Shown here in pieces: positions 51,305-63,958 of a DNA stretch of 64,000 bases. Numbering within the stretch: the stretch's first letter is position 1; each line of letters begins with the position of its first letter. The position numbers and the translations under genes are program-made. Under the pieces are notes generated by a model. That model was not told the DNA's origin and did not search any database. It saw only the letters and a program-made list of their open reading frames with translations. The DNA comes from Auanema rhodensis (taxonomy: Eukaryota > Nematoda > Chromadorea > Rhabditida > Rhabditidae), in assembly GCA_964057225.1 (NCBI GenBank), contig OZ059900.1:24691638-24755637 (forward strand), given 5' to 3'.

Positions 51305-51646
51305 ATATGCTAATTTCCTTAGTTTTCTAACCCCTGTTTTTTTGTCGTGAAAGTGGAACTAGACGTTGTACGAACAATTTTGAGCTAGGTTTCATTGACA
51401 TTGCATGAGTTTGAACACATGAAATCGTAAGTCAAAACCTTGTTTACAGCGAAATTTCCAAAAACTGGTTTTCCAGCATAATAAAATATTTCTCATGGGA
51501 AATACTGTGTTTTTGTATTTTTCTAGTGTTCAGCATGTAAAATGCTTCATTTTAGTATGTAACACGCTGAAAGTCGTTGCATTTGACGACTCATATGAAC
51601 AAAAATCGATTTAATCAATATTAGCCATAAGGGGCGTGCCCTCAGA
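51305..51646 (+). repeat. Hybrid monomer, slot 11 left / slot 50 right
   Basis: It carries 18G (51322), expected of slot 11 after slots 8-10, and 269G (51573), expected of slot 50 before slots 51-54. The combination 18G+269G is unique in the window. The slot 11 mark 219A is absent (C at 51523), so the breakpoint lies between 51322 and 51523 if the left parent had 219A. Confidence 0.8.
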
Positions 51647-54600
51647 ATATGCTAATTTCCTTAGTTTTCTAACCCCTGTTTTTTTGTCGTGAAAGTGGAA
51701 CTAGACGTTGTACGAACAATTTTGAGCTAGGTTTCATTGACATTGCATGAGTTTGAACACATGAAATCGTAAGTCAAAACCTTGTTTACAGCGAAATTTC
51801 CAAAAACTGGTTTTCCAGCATAATAAAATATTTCTCATGGGAAATACTGTGTTTTTGTATTTTTCTAGTGTTCAGCATGTAAAATGCTTCATTTTAGTAT
51901 GTAACACGCTGAAATTCGTTGCATTTGACGAATCATATGAACAAAAATCGATTTAATCAATATTAGCCATAAGGGGCGTGCCCTCAGAATATGCTAATTT
52001 CCTTAATTTTCTAACCCCTGTTTTTTTGTCGTGAAAGTGGAACTAGACGTTGTACGAACAATTTTGAGCTAGGTTTCATTGACATTGCATGAGTTTGAAC
52101 ACATGAAATCGTAAGTCAAAACCTTGTTTACAGCGAAATTTCCAAAAACTGGTTTTCCAGCATAATAAAATATTTCTCATGGGAAATACTGTGTTTTTGT
52201 ATTTTTCTAGTGTTCAGCATGTAAAATGCTTCATTTTAGTATGTAACACGCTGAAAGTCGTTGCATTTGACGACTCATATGAACAAAAATCGATTTAATC
52301 AATATTAGCCATAAGGGGCGTGCCCTCAGAATATGCTAATTTCCTTAGTTTTCTAACCCCTGTTTTTTTGTCGTGAAAGTGGAACTAGACGTTGTACGAA
52401 CAATTTTGAGCTAGGTTTCATTGACATTGCATGAGTTTGAACACATGAAATCGTAAGTCAAAACCTTGTTTACAGCGAAATTTCCAAAAACTGGTTTTCC
52501 AGCATAATAAAATATTTCTCATGGGAAATACTGTGTTTTTGTATTTTTCTAGTGTTCAGCATGTAAAATGCTTCATTTTAGTATGTAACACGCTGAAATT
52601 CGTTGCATTTGACGAATCATATGAACAAAAATCGATTTAATCAATATTAGCCATAAGGGGCGTGCCCTCAGAATATGCTAATTTCCTTAATTTTCTAACC
52701 CCTGTTTTTTTGTCGTGAAAGTGGAACTAGACGTTGTACGAACAATTTTGAGCTAGGTTTCATTGACATTGCATGAGTTTGAACACATGAAATCGTAAGT
52801 CAAAACCTTGTTTACAGCGAAATTTCCAAAAACTGGTTTTCCAGCATAATAAAATATTTCTCATGGGAAATACTGTGTTTTTGTATTTTTCTAGTGTTCA
52901 GCATGTAAAATGCTTCATTTTAGTATGTAACACGCTGAAAGTCGTTGCATTTGACGACTCATATGAACAAAAATCGATTTAATCAATATTAGCCATAAGG
53001 GGCGTGCCCTCAGAATATGCTAATTTCCTTAGTTTTCTAACCCCTGTTTTTTTGTCGTGAAAGTGGAACTAGACGTTGTACGAACAATTTTGAGCTAGGT
53101 TTCATTGACATTGCATGAGTTTGAACACATGAAATCGTAAGTCAAAACCTTGTTTACAGCGAAATTTCCAAAAACTGGCTTTCCAGCATAATAAAATATT
53201 TCTCATGGGAAATACTGTGTTTTTGTATTTTTCTAGTGTTCAGCATGTAAAATGCTTCATTTTAGTATGTAACACGCTGAAATTCGTTGCATTTGACGAA
53301 TCATATGAACAAAAATCGATTTAATCAATATTAGCCATAAGGGGCGTGCCCTCAGAATATGCTAATTTCCTTAATTTTCTAACCCCTGTTTTTTTGTCGT
53401 GAAAGTGGAACTAGACGTTGTACGAACAATTTTGAGCTAGGTTTCATTGACATTGCATGAGTTTGAACACATGACATCGTAAGTCAAAACCTTGTTTACA
53501 GCGAAATTACCAAAAACTGGTTTTCCAGCATAATAAAATATTTCTCATGGGAAATACTGTGTTTTTGTATTTTTCTAGTGTTCAGCATGTAAAATGCTTC
53601 ATTTTAGTATGTAACACGCTGAAATTCGTTGCATTTGACGACTCATATGAACAAAAATCGATTTAATCAATATTAGCCATAAGGGGCGTGCCCTCAGAAT
53701 ATGCTAATTTCCTTAATTTTCTAACCCCTGTTTTTTTGTCGTGAAAGTGGAACTAGACGTTGTACGAACAATTTTGAGCTAGGTTTCATTGACATTGCAT
53801 GAGTTTGAACACATGAAATCGTAGGTCAAAACCTTGTTTACAGCGAAATTTCCAAAAACTGGTTTTCCAGCATAATAAAATATTTCTCATGGGAAATACT
53901 GTGTTTTTGTATTTTTCTAGTGTTCAGCATGTAAAATGCTTCATTTTAGTATGTAACACGCTGAAATTCGTTGCATTTGACGAATCATATGAACAAAAAT
54001 CGATTTAATCAATATTAGCCATAAGGGGCGTGCCCTCAGAATATGCTAATTTCCTTAATTTTCTAACCCCTGTTTTTTTGTCGTGAAAGTGGAACTAGAC
54101 GTTGTACGAACAATTTTGAGCTAGGTTTCATTGACATTGCATGAGTTTGAACACATGAAATCGTAAGTCAAAACCTTGTTTACAGCGAAATTTCCAAAAA
54201 CTGGTTTTCCAGCATAATAAAATATTTCTCATGGGAAATACTGTGTTTTTGTATTTTTCTAGTGTTCAGCATGTAAAATGCTTCATTTTAGTATGTAACA
54301 CGCTGAAATTCGTTGCATTTGACGACTCATATGAACAAAAATCGATTTAATCAATATTAGCCATAAGGGGCGTGCCCTCAGAATATGCTAATTTCCTTAG
54401 TTTTCTAACCCCTGTTTTTTTGTCGTGAAAGTGGAACTAGACGTTGTACGAACAATTTTGAGCTAGGTTTCATTGACATTGCATGAGTTTGAACACATGA
54501 AATCGTAAGTCAAAACCTTGTTTACAGCGAAATTTCCAAAAACTGGTTTTCCAGCATAATAAAATATTTCTCATGGGAAATACTGTGTTTTTGTATTTTT

Positions 54601-56434
54601 CTAGTGTTCAGCATGTAAAATGCTTCATTTTAGTATGTAACACGCTGAAATTCGTTGCATTTGACGACTCATATGAACAAAAATCGATTTAATCAATATT
54701 AGCCATAAGGGGCGTGCCCTCAGAATATGCTAATTTCCTTAGTTTTCTAACCCCTGTTTTTTTGTCGTGAAAGTGGAACTAGACGTTGTACGAACAATTT
54801 TGAGCTAGGTTTCATTGACATTGCATGAGTTTGAACACATGAAATCGTAAGTCAAAACCTTGTTTACAGCGAAATTTCCAAAAACTGGTTTTCCAGCATA
54901 ATAAAATATTTCTCATGGGAAATACTGTGTTTTTGTATTTTTCTAGTGTTCAGCATGTAAAATGCTTCCTTTTAGTATGTAACACGCTGAAATTCGTTGC
55001 ATTTGACGACTCATATGAACAAAAATCGATTTAATCAATATTAGCCATAAGGGGCGTGCCCTCAGAATATGCTAATTTCCTTAGTTTTCTAACCCCTGTT
55101 TTTTTGTCGTGAAAGTGGAACTAGACGTTGTACGAACAATTTTGAGCTAGGTTTCATTGACATTGCATGAGTTTGAACACATGAAATCGTAAGTCAAAAC
55201 CTTGTTTACAGCGAAATTTCCAAAAACTGGTTTTCCAGCATAATAAAATATTTCTCATGGGAAATACTGTGTTTTTGTATTTTTCTAGTGTTCAGCATGT
55301 AAAATGCTTCATTTTAGTATGTAACACGCTGAAATTCGTTGCATTTGACGACTCATATGAACAAAAATCGATTTAATCAATATTAGCCATAAGGGGCGTG
55401 CCCTCAGAATATGCTAATTTCCTTAATTTTCTAACCCCTGTTTTTTTGTCGTGAAAGTGGAACTAGACGTTGTACGAACAATTTTGAGCTATGTTTCATT
55501 GACATTGCATGAGTTTGAACACATGAAATCGTAAGTCAAAACCTTGTTTACAGCGAAATTTCCAAAAACTGGTTTTCCAGCATAATAAAATATTTCTCAT
55601 GGGAAATACTGTGTTTTTGTATTTTTCTAGTGTTCAGCATGTAAAATGCTTCATTTTAGTATGTAACACGCTGAAATTCGTTGCATTTGACGACTCATAT
55701 GAACAAAAATCGATTTAATCAATATTAGCCATAAGGGGCGTGCCCTCAGAATATGCTAATTTCCTTAATTTTCTAACCCCTGTTTTTTTGTCGTGAAAGT
55801 GGAACTAGACGTTGTACGAACAATTTTGAGCTAGGTTTCATTGACATTGCATGAGTTTGAACACATGAAATCGTAAGTCAAAACCTTGTTTACAGCGAAA
55901 TTTCCAAAAACTGGTTTTCCAGCATAATAAAATATTTCTCATGGGAAATACTGTGTTTTTGTATTTTTCTAGTGTTCAGCATGTAAAATGCTTCATTTTA
56001 GTATGTAACACGCTGAAATTCGTTGCATTTGACGACTCTGATGAACAAAAATCGATTTAATCAATATTAGCCATAAGGGGCGTGCCCTCAGAATATGCTA
56101 ATTTCCTTAATTTTCTAACCCCTGTTTTTTTGTCGTGAAAGTGGAACTAGACGTTGTACGAACAATTTTGAGCTAGGTTTCATTGACATTGCATGAGTTT
56201 GAACACATGAAATCGTAAGTCAAAACCTTGTTTACAGCGAAATTTCCAAAAACTGGTTTTCCAGCATAATAAAATATTTCTCATGGGAAATACTGTGTTT
56301 TTGTATTTTTCTAGTGTTCAGCATGTAAAATGCTTCATTTTAGTATGTAACACGCTGAAATTCGTTGCATTTGACGACTCATATGAACAAAAATCGATTT
56401 AATCAATATTAGCCATAAGGGGCGTGCCCTCAGA
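51305..56434 (+). repeat. Second copy of the 15-monomer tandem duplication (slots 11/50, 51-54, 1-10)
   Basis: Same order as 46175-51304, with a normal slot 9 (289T+290G near 56039) and without 340G. It then continues into slot 11 of sub-type B at 56435. Confidence 0.8.
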
Positions 56435-59400
56435 ATATGCTAATTTCCTTAGTTTTCTAACCCCTGTTTTTTTGTCGTGAAAGTGGAACTAGACGTTGTA
56501 CGAACAATTTTGAGCTAGGTTTCATTGACATTGCATGAGTTTGAACACATGAAATCGTAAGTCAAAACCTTGTTTACAGCGAAATTTCCAAAAACTGGTT
56601 TTCCAGCATAATAAAATATTTCTCATGGGAAATACTGTGTTTTTGTATTTTTATAGTGTTCAGCATGTAAAATGCTTCATTTTAGTATGTAACACGCTGA
56701 AATTCGTTGCATTTGACGACTCATATGAACAAAAATCGATTTAATCAATATTAGCCACAAGGGGCGTGCCCTCAGAATATGCTAATTTCCTTAATTTTCT
56801 AACCCTTGTTTTTTCGTCGTGAAAGTGGAACTAGACGTTGTACGAACAATTTTGAGCTAGGTTTCATTGACATTGCATGAGTTTGAACACATGAAATCGT
56901 AAGTCAAAACCTTGTTTACAGCGAAATTTCCAAAAACTGGTTTTCCAGCATAATAAAATATTTCTCATGGGAAATACTGTGTTTTTGTATTTTTCTAGTG
57001 TTCAGCATGTAAAATGCTTCATTTTAGTATGTAACACGCTGAAATTCGTTGCATTTGACGACTCATATGAACAAAAATCGATTTAATCAATATTAGCCAT
57101 AAGGGGCGTGCCCTCAGAATATGCTAATTTCCTTAATTTTCTAACCCCTGTTTTTTTGTCGTGAAAGTGGAACTAGACGTTGTACGAACAATTTTGAGCT
57201 AGGTTTCATTGACATTGCATGAGTTTGAACACATGAAATCGTAAGTCAAAACCTTGTTTACAGCGAAATTTCCAAAAACTGGTTTTCCAGCATAATAAAA
57301 TATTTCTCATGGGAAATACTGTGTTTTTGTATTTTTCTAGTGTTCAGCATGTAAAATGCTTCATTTTAGTATGTAACACGCTGAAATTCGTTGCATTTGA
57401 CGACTCATATGAACAAAAATCGATTTAATCAATATTAGCCATAAGGGGCGTGCCCTCAGAATATGCTAATTTCCTTAATTTTCTAACCCCTGTTTTTTTG
57501 TCGTGAAAGTGGAACTAAACGTTGTACGAACAATTTTGAGCTATGTTTCATTGACATTGCATGAGTTTGAACACATGAAATCGTAAGTCAAAACCTTGTT
57601 TACAGCGAAATTTCCAAAAACTGGTTTTCCAGCATAATAAAATATTTCTCATGGGAAATACTGTGTTTTTGTATTTTTCTAGTGTTCAGCATGTAAAATG
57701 CTTCATTTTAGTATGTAACACGCTGAAAGTCGTTGCATTTGACGACTCATATGAACAAAAATCGATTTAATCAATATTAGCCATAAGGGGCGTGCCCTCA
57801 GAATATGCTAATTTCCTTAATTTTCTAACCCCTGTTTTTTTGTCGTGAAAGTGGAACTAGACGTTGTACGAACAATTTTGAGCTAGGTTTCATTGACATT
57901 GCATGAGTTTGAACACATGAAATCGTAAGTCAAAACCTTGTTTACAGCGAAATTTCCAAAAACTGGTTTTCCAGCATAATAAAATATTTCTCATGGGAAA
58001 TACTGTGTTTTTGTATTTTTCTAGTGTTCAGCATGTAAAATGCTTCATTTTAGTATGTAACACGCTGAAATTCGTTGCATTTGACGACTCATATGAACAA
58101 AAATCGATTTAATCAATATTAGCCATAAAGGGCGTGCCCTCAGAATATGCTAATTTCCTTAATTTTCTAACCCTTGTTTTTTTGTCGTGAAAGTGGAACT
58201 AGACGTTGTACGAACAATTTTGAGCTAGGTTTCATTGACATTGCATGAGTTTGAACACATGAAATCGTAAGTCAAAACCTTGTTTACAGCGAAATTTCCA
58301 AAAACTGGTTTTCCAGCATAATAAAATATTTCTCATGGGAAATACTGTGTTTTTGTATTTTTCTAGTGTTCAGCATGTAAAATGCTTCATTTTAGTATGT
58401 AACATGCTGAAATTCGTTGCATTTGACGACTCATATGAACAAAAATCGATTTAATCAATATTAGCCATAAGGGGCGTGCCCTCAGAATATGCTAATTTCC
58501 TTAATTTTCTAACCCCTGTTTTTTTGTCGTGAAAGTGGAACTAGACGTTGTACGAACAATTTTGAGCTAGGTTTCATTGACATTGCATGAGTTTGAACAC
58601 ATGAAATCGTAAGTCAAAACCTTGTTTACAGCGAAATTTCCAAAAACTGGTTTTCCAGCATAATAAAATATTTCTCATGGGAAATACTGTGTTTTTGTAT
58701 TTTTCTAGTGTTCAGCATGTAAAATGCTTCATTTTAGTATGTAACATGCTGAAATTCGTTGCATTTGACGACTCATATGAACAAAAATCGATTTAATCAA
58801 TATTAGCCATAAGGGGCGTGCCCTCAGAATATGCTAATTTCCTTAATTTTCTAACCCCTGTTTTTTTGTCGTGAAAGTGGAACTAGACGTTGTACGAACA
58901 ATTTTGAGCTAGGTTTCATTGACATTGCATGAGTTTGAACACATGAAATCGTAAGTCAAAACCTTGTTTACAGCGAAATTTCCAAAAACTGGTTTTCCAG
59001 CATAATAAAATATTTCTCATGGGAAATACTGTGTTTTTGTATTTTTCTAGTGTTCAGCATGTAAAATGCTTCATTTTAGTATGTAACACGCTGAAATTCG
59101 TTGCATTTGACGACTCATATGAACAAAAATCGATTTAATCAATATTAGCCATAAGGGGCGTGCCCTCAGAATATGCTAATTTCCTTAAATTTCTAACCCC
59201 TGTTTTTTTGTCGTGAAAGTGGAACTAGACGTTGTACGAACAATTTTGAGCTAGGTTTCATTGACATTGCATGAGTTTGAACACATGAAATCGTAAGTCA
59301 AAACCTTGTTTACAGCGAAATTTCCAAAAACTGGTTTTCCAGCATAATAAAATATTTCTCATGGGAAATACTGTGTTTTTGTATTTTTCTAGTGTTCAGC

Positions 59401-62400
59401 ATGTAAAATGCTTCATTTTAGTATGTAACACGCTGAAATTCGTTGCATTTGACGACTCATATGAACAAAAATCGATTTAATCAATATTAGCCATAAGGGG
59501 CGTGCCCTCAGAATATGCTAATTTCCTTAATTTTCTAACCCTTGTTTTTTTGTCGTGAAAGTGGAACTAGACGTTGTACGAACAATTTTGAGCTAGGTTT
59601 CATTGACATTGCATGAGTTTGAACACATGAAATCGTAAGTCAAAACCTTGTTTACAGCGAAATTTCCAAAAACTGGTTTTCCAGCATAATAAAATATTTC
59701 TCATGGGAAATACTGTGTTTTTGTATTTTTCTAGTGTTCAGCATGTAAAATGCTTCATTTTAGTATGTAACATGCTGAAATTCGTTGCATTTGACGACTC
59801 ATATGAACAAAAATCGATTTAATCAATATTAGCCATAAGGGGCGTGCCCTCAGAATATGCTAATTTCCTTAATTTTCTAACCCCTGTTTTTTTGTCGTGA
59901 AAGTGGAACTAGACGTTGTACGAACAATTTTGAGCTAGGTTTCATTGACATTGCATGAGTTTGAACACATGAAATCGTAAGTCAAAACCTTGTTTACAGC
60001 GAAATTTCCAAAAACTGGTTTTCCAGCATAATAAAATATTTCTCATGGGAAATACTGTGTTTTTGTATTTTTCTAGTGTTCAGCATGTAAAATGCTTCAT
60101 TTTAGTATGTAACACGCTGAAATTCGTTGCATTTGACGACTCATATGAACAAAAATCGATTTAATCAATATTAGCCATAAGGGGCGTGCCCTCAGAATAT
60201 GCTAATTTCCTTAATTTTCTAACCCCTGTTTTTTTGTCGTGAAAGTGGAACTAGACGTTGTACGAACAATTTTGAGCTAGGTTTCATTGACATTGCATGA
60301 GTTTGAACACATGAAATCGTAAGTCAAAACCTTGTTTACAGCGAAATTTCCAAAAACTGGTTTTCCAGCATAATAAAATATTTCTCATGGGAAATACTGT
60401 GTTTTTGTATTTTTCTAGTGTTCAGCATGTAAAATGCTTCATTTTAGTATGTAACACGCTGAAATTCGTTGCATTTGACGACTCATATGAACAAAAATCG
60501 ATTTAATCAATATTAGCCATAAGGGGCGTGCCCTCAGAATATGCTAATTTCCTTAATTTTCTAACCCTTGTTTTTTTGTCGTGAAAGTGGAACTAGACGT
60601 TGTACGAACAATTTTGAGCTAGGTTTCATTGACATTGCATGAGTTTGAACACATGAAATCGTAAGTCAAAACCTTGTTTACAGCGAAATTTCCAAAAACT
60701 GGTTTTCCAGCATAATAAAATATTTCTCATGGGAAATACTGTGTTTTTGTATTTTTCTAGTGTTCAGCATGTAAAATGCTTCATTTTAGTATGTAACATG
60801 CTGAAATTCGTTGCATTTGACGACTCATATGAACAAAAATCGATTTAATCAATATTAGCCATAAGGGGCGTGCCCTCAGAATATGCTAATTTCCTTAATT
60901 TTCTAACCCCTGTTTTTTTGTCGTGAAAGTGGAACTAGACGTTGTACGAACAATTTTTAGCTAGGTTTCATTGACATTGCATGAGTTTGAACACATGAAA
61001 TCGTAAGTCAAAACCTTGTTTACAGCGAAATTTCCAAAAACTGGTTTTCCAGCATAATAAAATATTTCTCATGGGAAATACTGTGTTTTTGTATTTTTCT
61101 AGTGTTCAGCATGTAAAATGCTTCATTTTAGTATGTAACACGCTGAAATTCGTTGCATTTGACGACTCATATGAACAAAAATCGATTTAATCAATATTAG
61201 CCATAAGGGGCGTGCCCTCAGAATATGCTAATTTCCTTAATTTTCTAACCCCTGTTTTTTTGTCGTGAAAGTGGAACTAGACGTTGTACGAACAATTTTG
61301 AGCTAGGTTTCATTGACATTGCATGAGTTTGAACACATGAAATCGTAAGTCAAAACCTTGTTTACAGCGAAATTTCCAAAAACTGGTTTTCCAGCATAAT
61401 AAAATATTTCTCATGGGAAATACTGTGTTTTTGTATTTTTCTAGTGTTCAGCATGTAAAATGCTTCATTTTAGTATGTAACACGCTGAAATTCGTTGCAT
61501 TTGACGACTCATATGAACAAAAATCGATTTAATCAATATTAGCCATAAGGGGCGTGCCCTCAGAATATGCTAATTTCCTTAATTTTCTAACCCTTGTTTT
61601 TTTGTCGTGAAAGTGGAACTAGACGTTGTACGAACAATTTTGAGCTAGGTTTCATTGACATTGCATGAGTTTGAACACATGAAATCGTAAGTCAAAACCT
61701 TGTTTACAGCGAAATTTCCAAAAACTGGTTTTCCAGCATAATAAAATATTTCTCATGGGAAATACTGTGTTTTTGTATTTTTCTAGTGTTCAGCATGTAA
61801 AATGCTTCATTTTAGTATGTAACATGCTGAAATTCGTTGCATTTGACGACTCATATGAACAAAAATCGATTTAATCAATATTAGCCATAAGGGGCGTGCC
61901 CTCAGAATATGCTAATTTCCTTAATTTTCTAACCCCTGTTTTTTTGTCGTGAAAGTGGAACTAGACGTTGTACGAACAATTTTGAGCTAGGTTCCATTGA
62001 CATTGCATGAGTTTGAACACATGAAATCGTAAGTCAAAACCTTGTTTACAGCGAAATTTCCAAAAACTGGTTTTCCAGCATAATAAAATATTTCTCATGG
62101 GAAATACTGTGTTTTTGTATTTTTCTAGTGTTCAGCATGTAAAATGCTTCATTTTAGTATGTAACACGCTGAAATTCGTTGCATTTGACGACTCATATGA
62201 ACAAAAATCGATTTAATCAATATTAGCCATAAGGGGCGTGCCCTCAGAATATGCTAATTTCCTTAATTTTCTAACCCCTGTTTTTTTGTCGTGAAAGTGG
62301 AACTAGACGTTGTACGAACAATTTTGAGCTAGGTTTCATTGACATTGCATGAGTTTGAACACATGAAATCGTAAGTCAAAACCTTGTTTACAGCGAAATT

Positions 62401-63958
62401 TCCAAAAACTGGTTTTCCAGCATAATAAAATATTTCTCATGGGAAATACTGTGTTTTTGTATTTTTCTAGTGTTCAGCATGTAAAATGCTTCATTTTAGT
62501 ATGTAACATGCTGAAATTCGTTGCATTTGACGACTCATATGAACAAAAATCGATTTAATCAATATTAGCCATAAGGGGCGTGCCCTCAGAATATGCTAAT
62601 TTCCTTAATTTTCTAACCCCTGTTTTTTTGTCGTGAAAGTGGAACTAGACGTTGTACGAACAATTTTGAGCTAGGTTTCATTGACATTGCATGAGTTTGA
62701 ACACATGAAATCGTAAGTCAAAACCTTGTTTACAGCGAAATTTCCAAAAACTGGTTTTCCAGCATAATAAAATATTTCTCATGGGAAATACTGTGTTTTT
62801 GTATTTTTCTAGTGTTCAGCATGTAAAATGCTTCATTTTAGTATGTACCACGCTGAAATTCGTTGCATTTGACGACTCATATGAACAAAAATCGATTTAA
62901 TCAATATTAGCCATAAGGGGCGTGCCCTCAGAATATGCTAATTTCCTTAATTTTCTAACCCCTGTTTTTTTGTCGTGAAAGTGGAACTAGACGTTGTACG
63001 AACAATTTTGAGCTAGGTTTCATTGACATTGCATGAGTTTGAACACATGAAATCGTAAGTCAAAACCTTGTTTACAGCGAAATTTCCAAAAACTGGTTTT
63101 CCAGCATAATAAAATATTTCTCATGGGAAATACTGTGTTTTTGTATTTTTCTAGTGTTCAGCATGTAAAATGCTTCATTTTAGTATGTAACACGCTGAAA
63201 TTCGTTGCATTTGACGACTCATATGAACAAAAATCGATTTAATCAATATTAGCCATAAGGGGCGTGCCCTCAGAATATGCTAATTTCCTTAATTTTCTAA
63301 CCCTTGTTTTTTTGTCGTGAAAGTGGAACTAGACGTTGTACGAACAATTTTGAGCTAGGTTTCATTGACATTGCATGAGTTTGAACACATGAAATCGTAA
63401 GTCAAAACCTTGTTTACAGCGAAATTTCCAAAAACTGGTTTTCCAGCATAATAAAATATTTCTCATGGGAAATACTGTGTTTTTGTATTTTTCTAGTGTT
63501 CAGCATGTAAAATGCTTCATTTTAGTATGTAACATGCTGAAATTCGTTGCATTTGACGACTCATATGAACAAAAATCGATTTAATCAATATTAGCCATAA
63601 GGGGCGTGCCCTCAGAATATGCTAATTTCCTTAATTTTCTAACCCCTGTTTTTTTGTCGTGAAAGTGGAACTAGACGTTGTACGAACAATTTTGAGCTAG
63701 GTTTCATTGACATTGCATGAGTTTGAACACATGAAATCGTAAGTCAAAACCTTGTTTACAGCGAAATTTCCAAAAACTGGTTTTCCAGCATAATAAAATA
63801 TTTCTCATGGGAAATACTGTGTTTTTGTATTTTTCTAGTGTTCAGCATGTAAAATGCTTCATTTTAGTATGTAACACGCTGAAATTCGTTGCATTTGACG
63901 ACTCATATGAACAAAAATCGATTTAATCAATATTAGCCATAAGGGGCGTGCCCTCAGA
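53015..63958 (+). repeat. Third HOR recurrence (slots 1-32), B sub-type
   Basis: Thirty-two monomers in the standard order. Slot 11 has 324C (56758) and slot 14 has 58A without 68A (57461-57802), as in 27361-28728, so this copy is sub-type B. Slots 1-22 (53015-60538) match 23941-31464 with no difference I could find. Slots 24-32 match both earlier recurrences. Confidence 0.85.
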
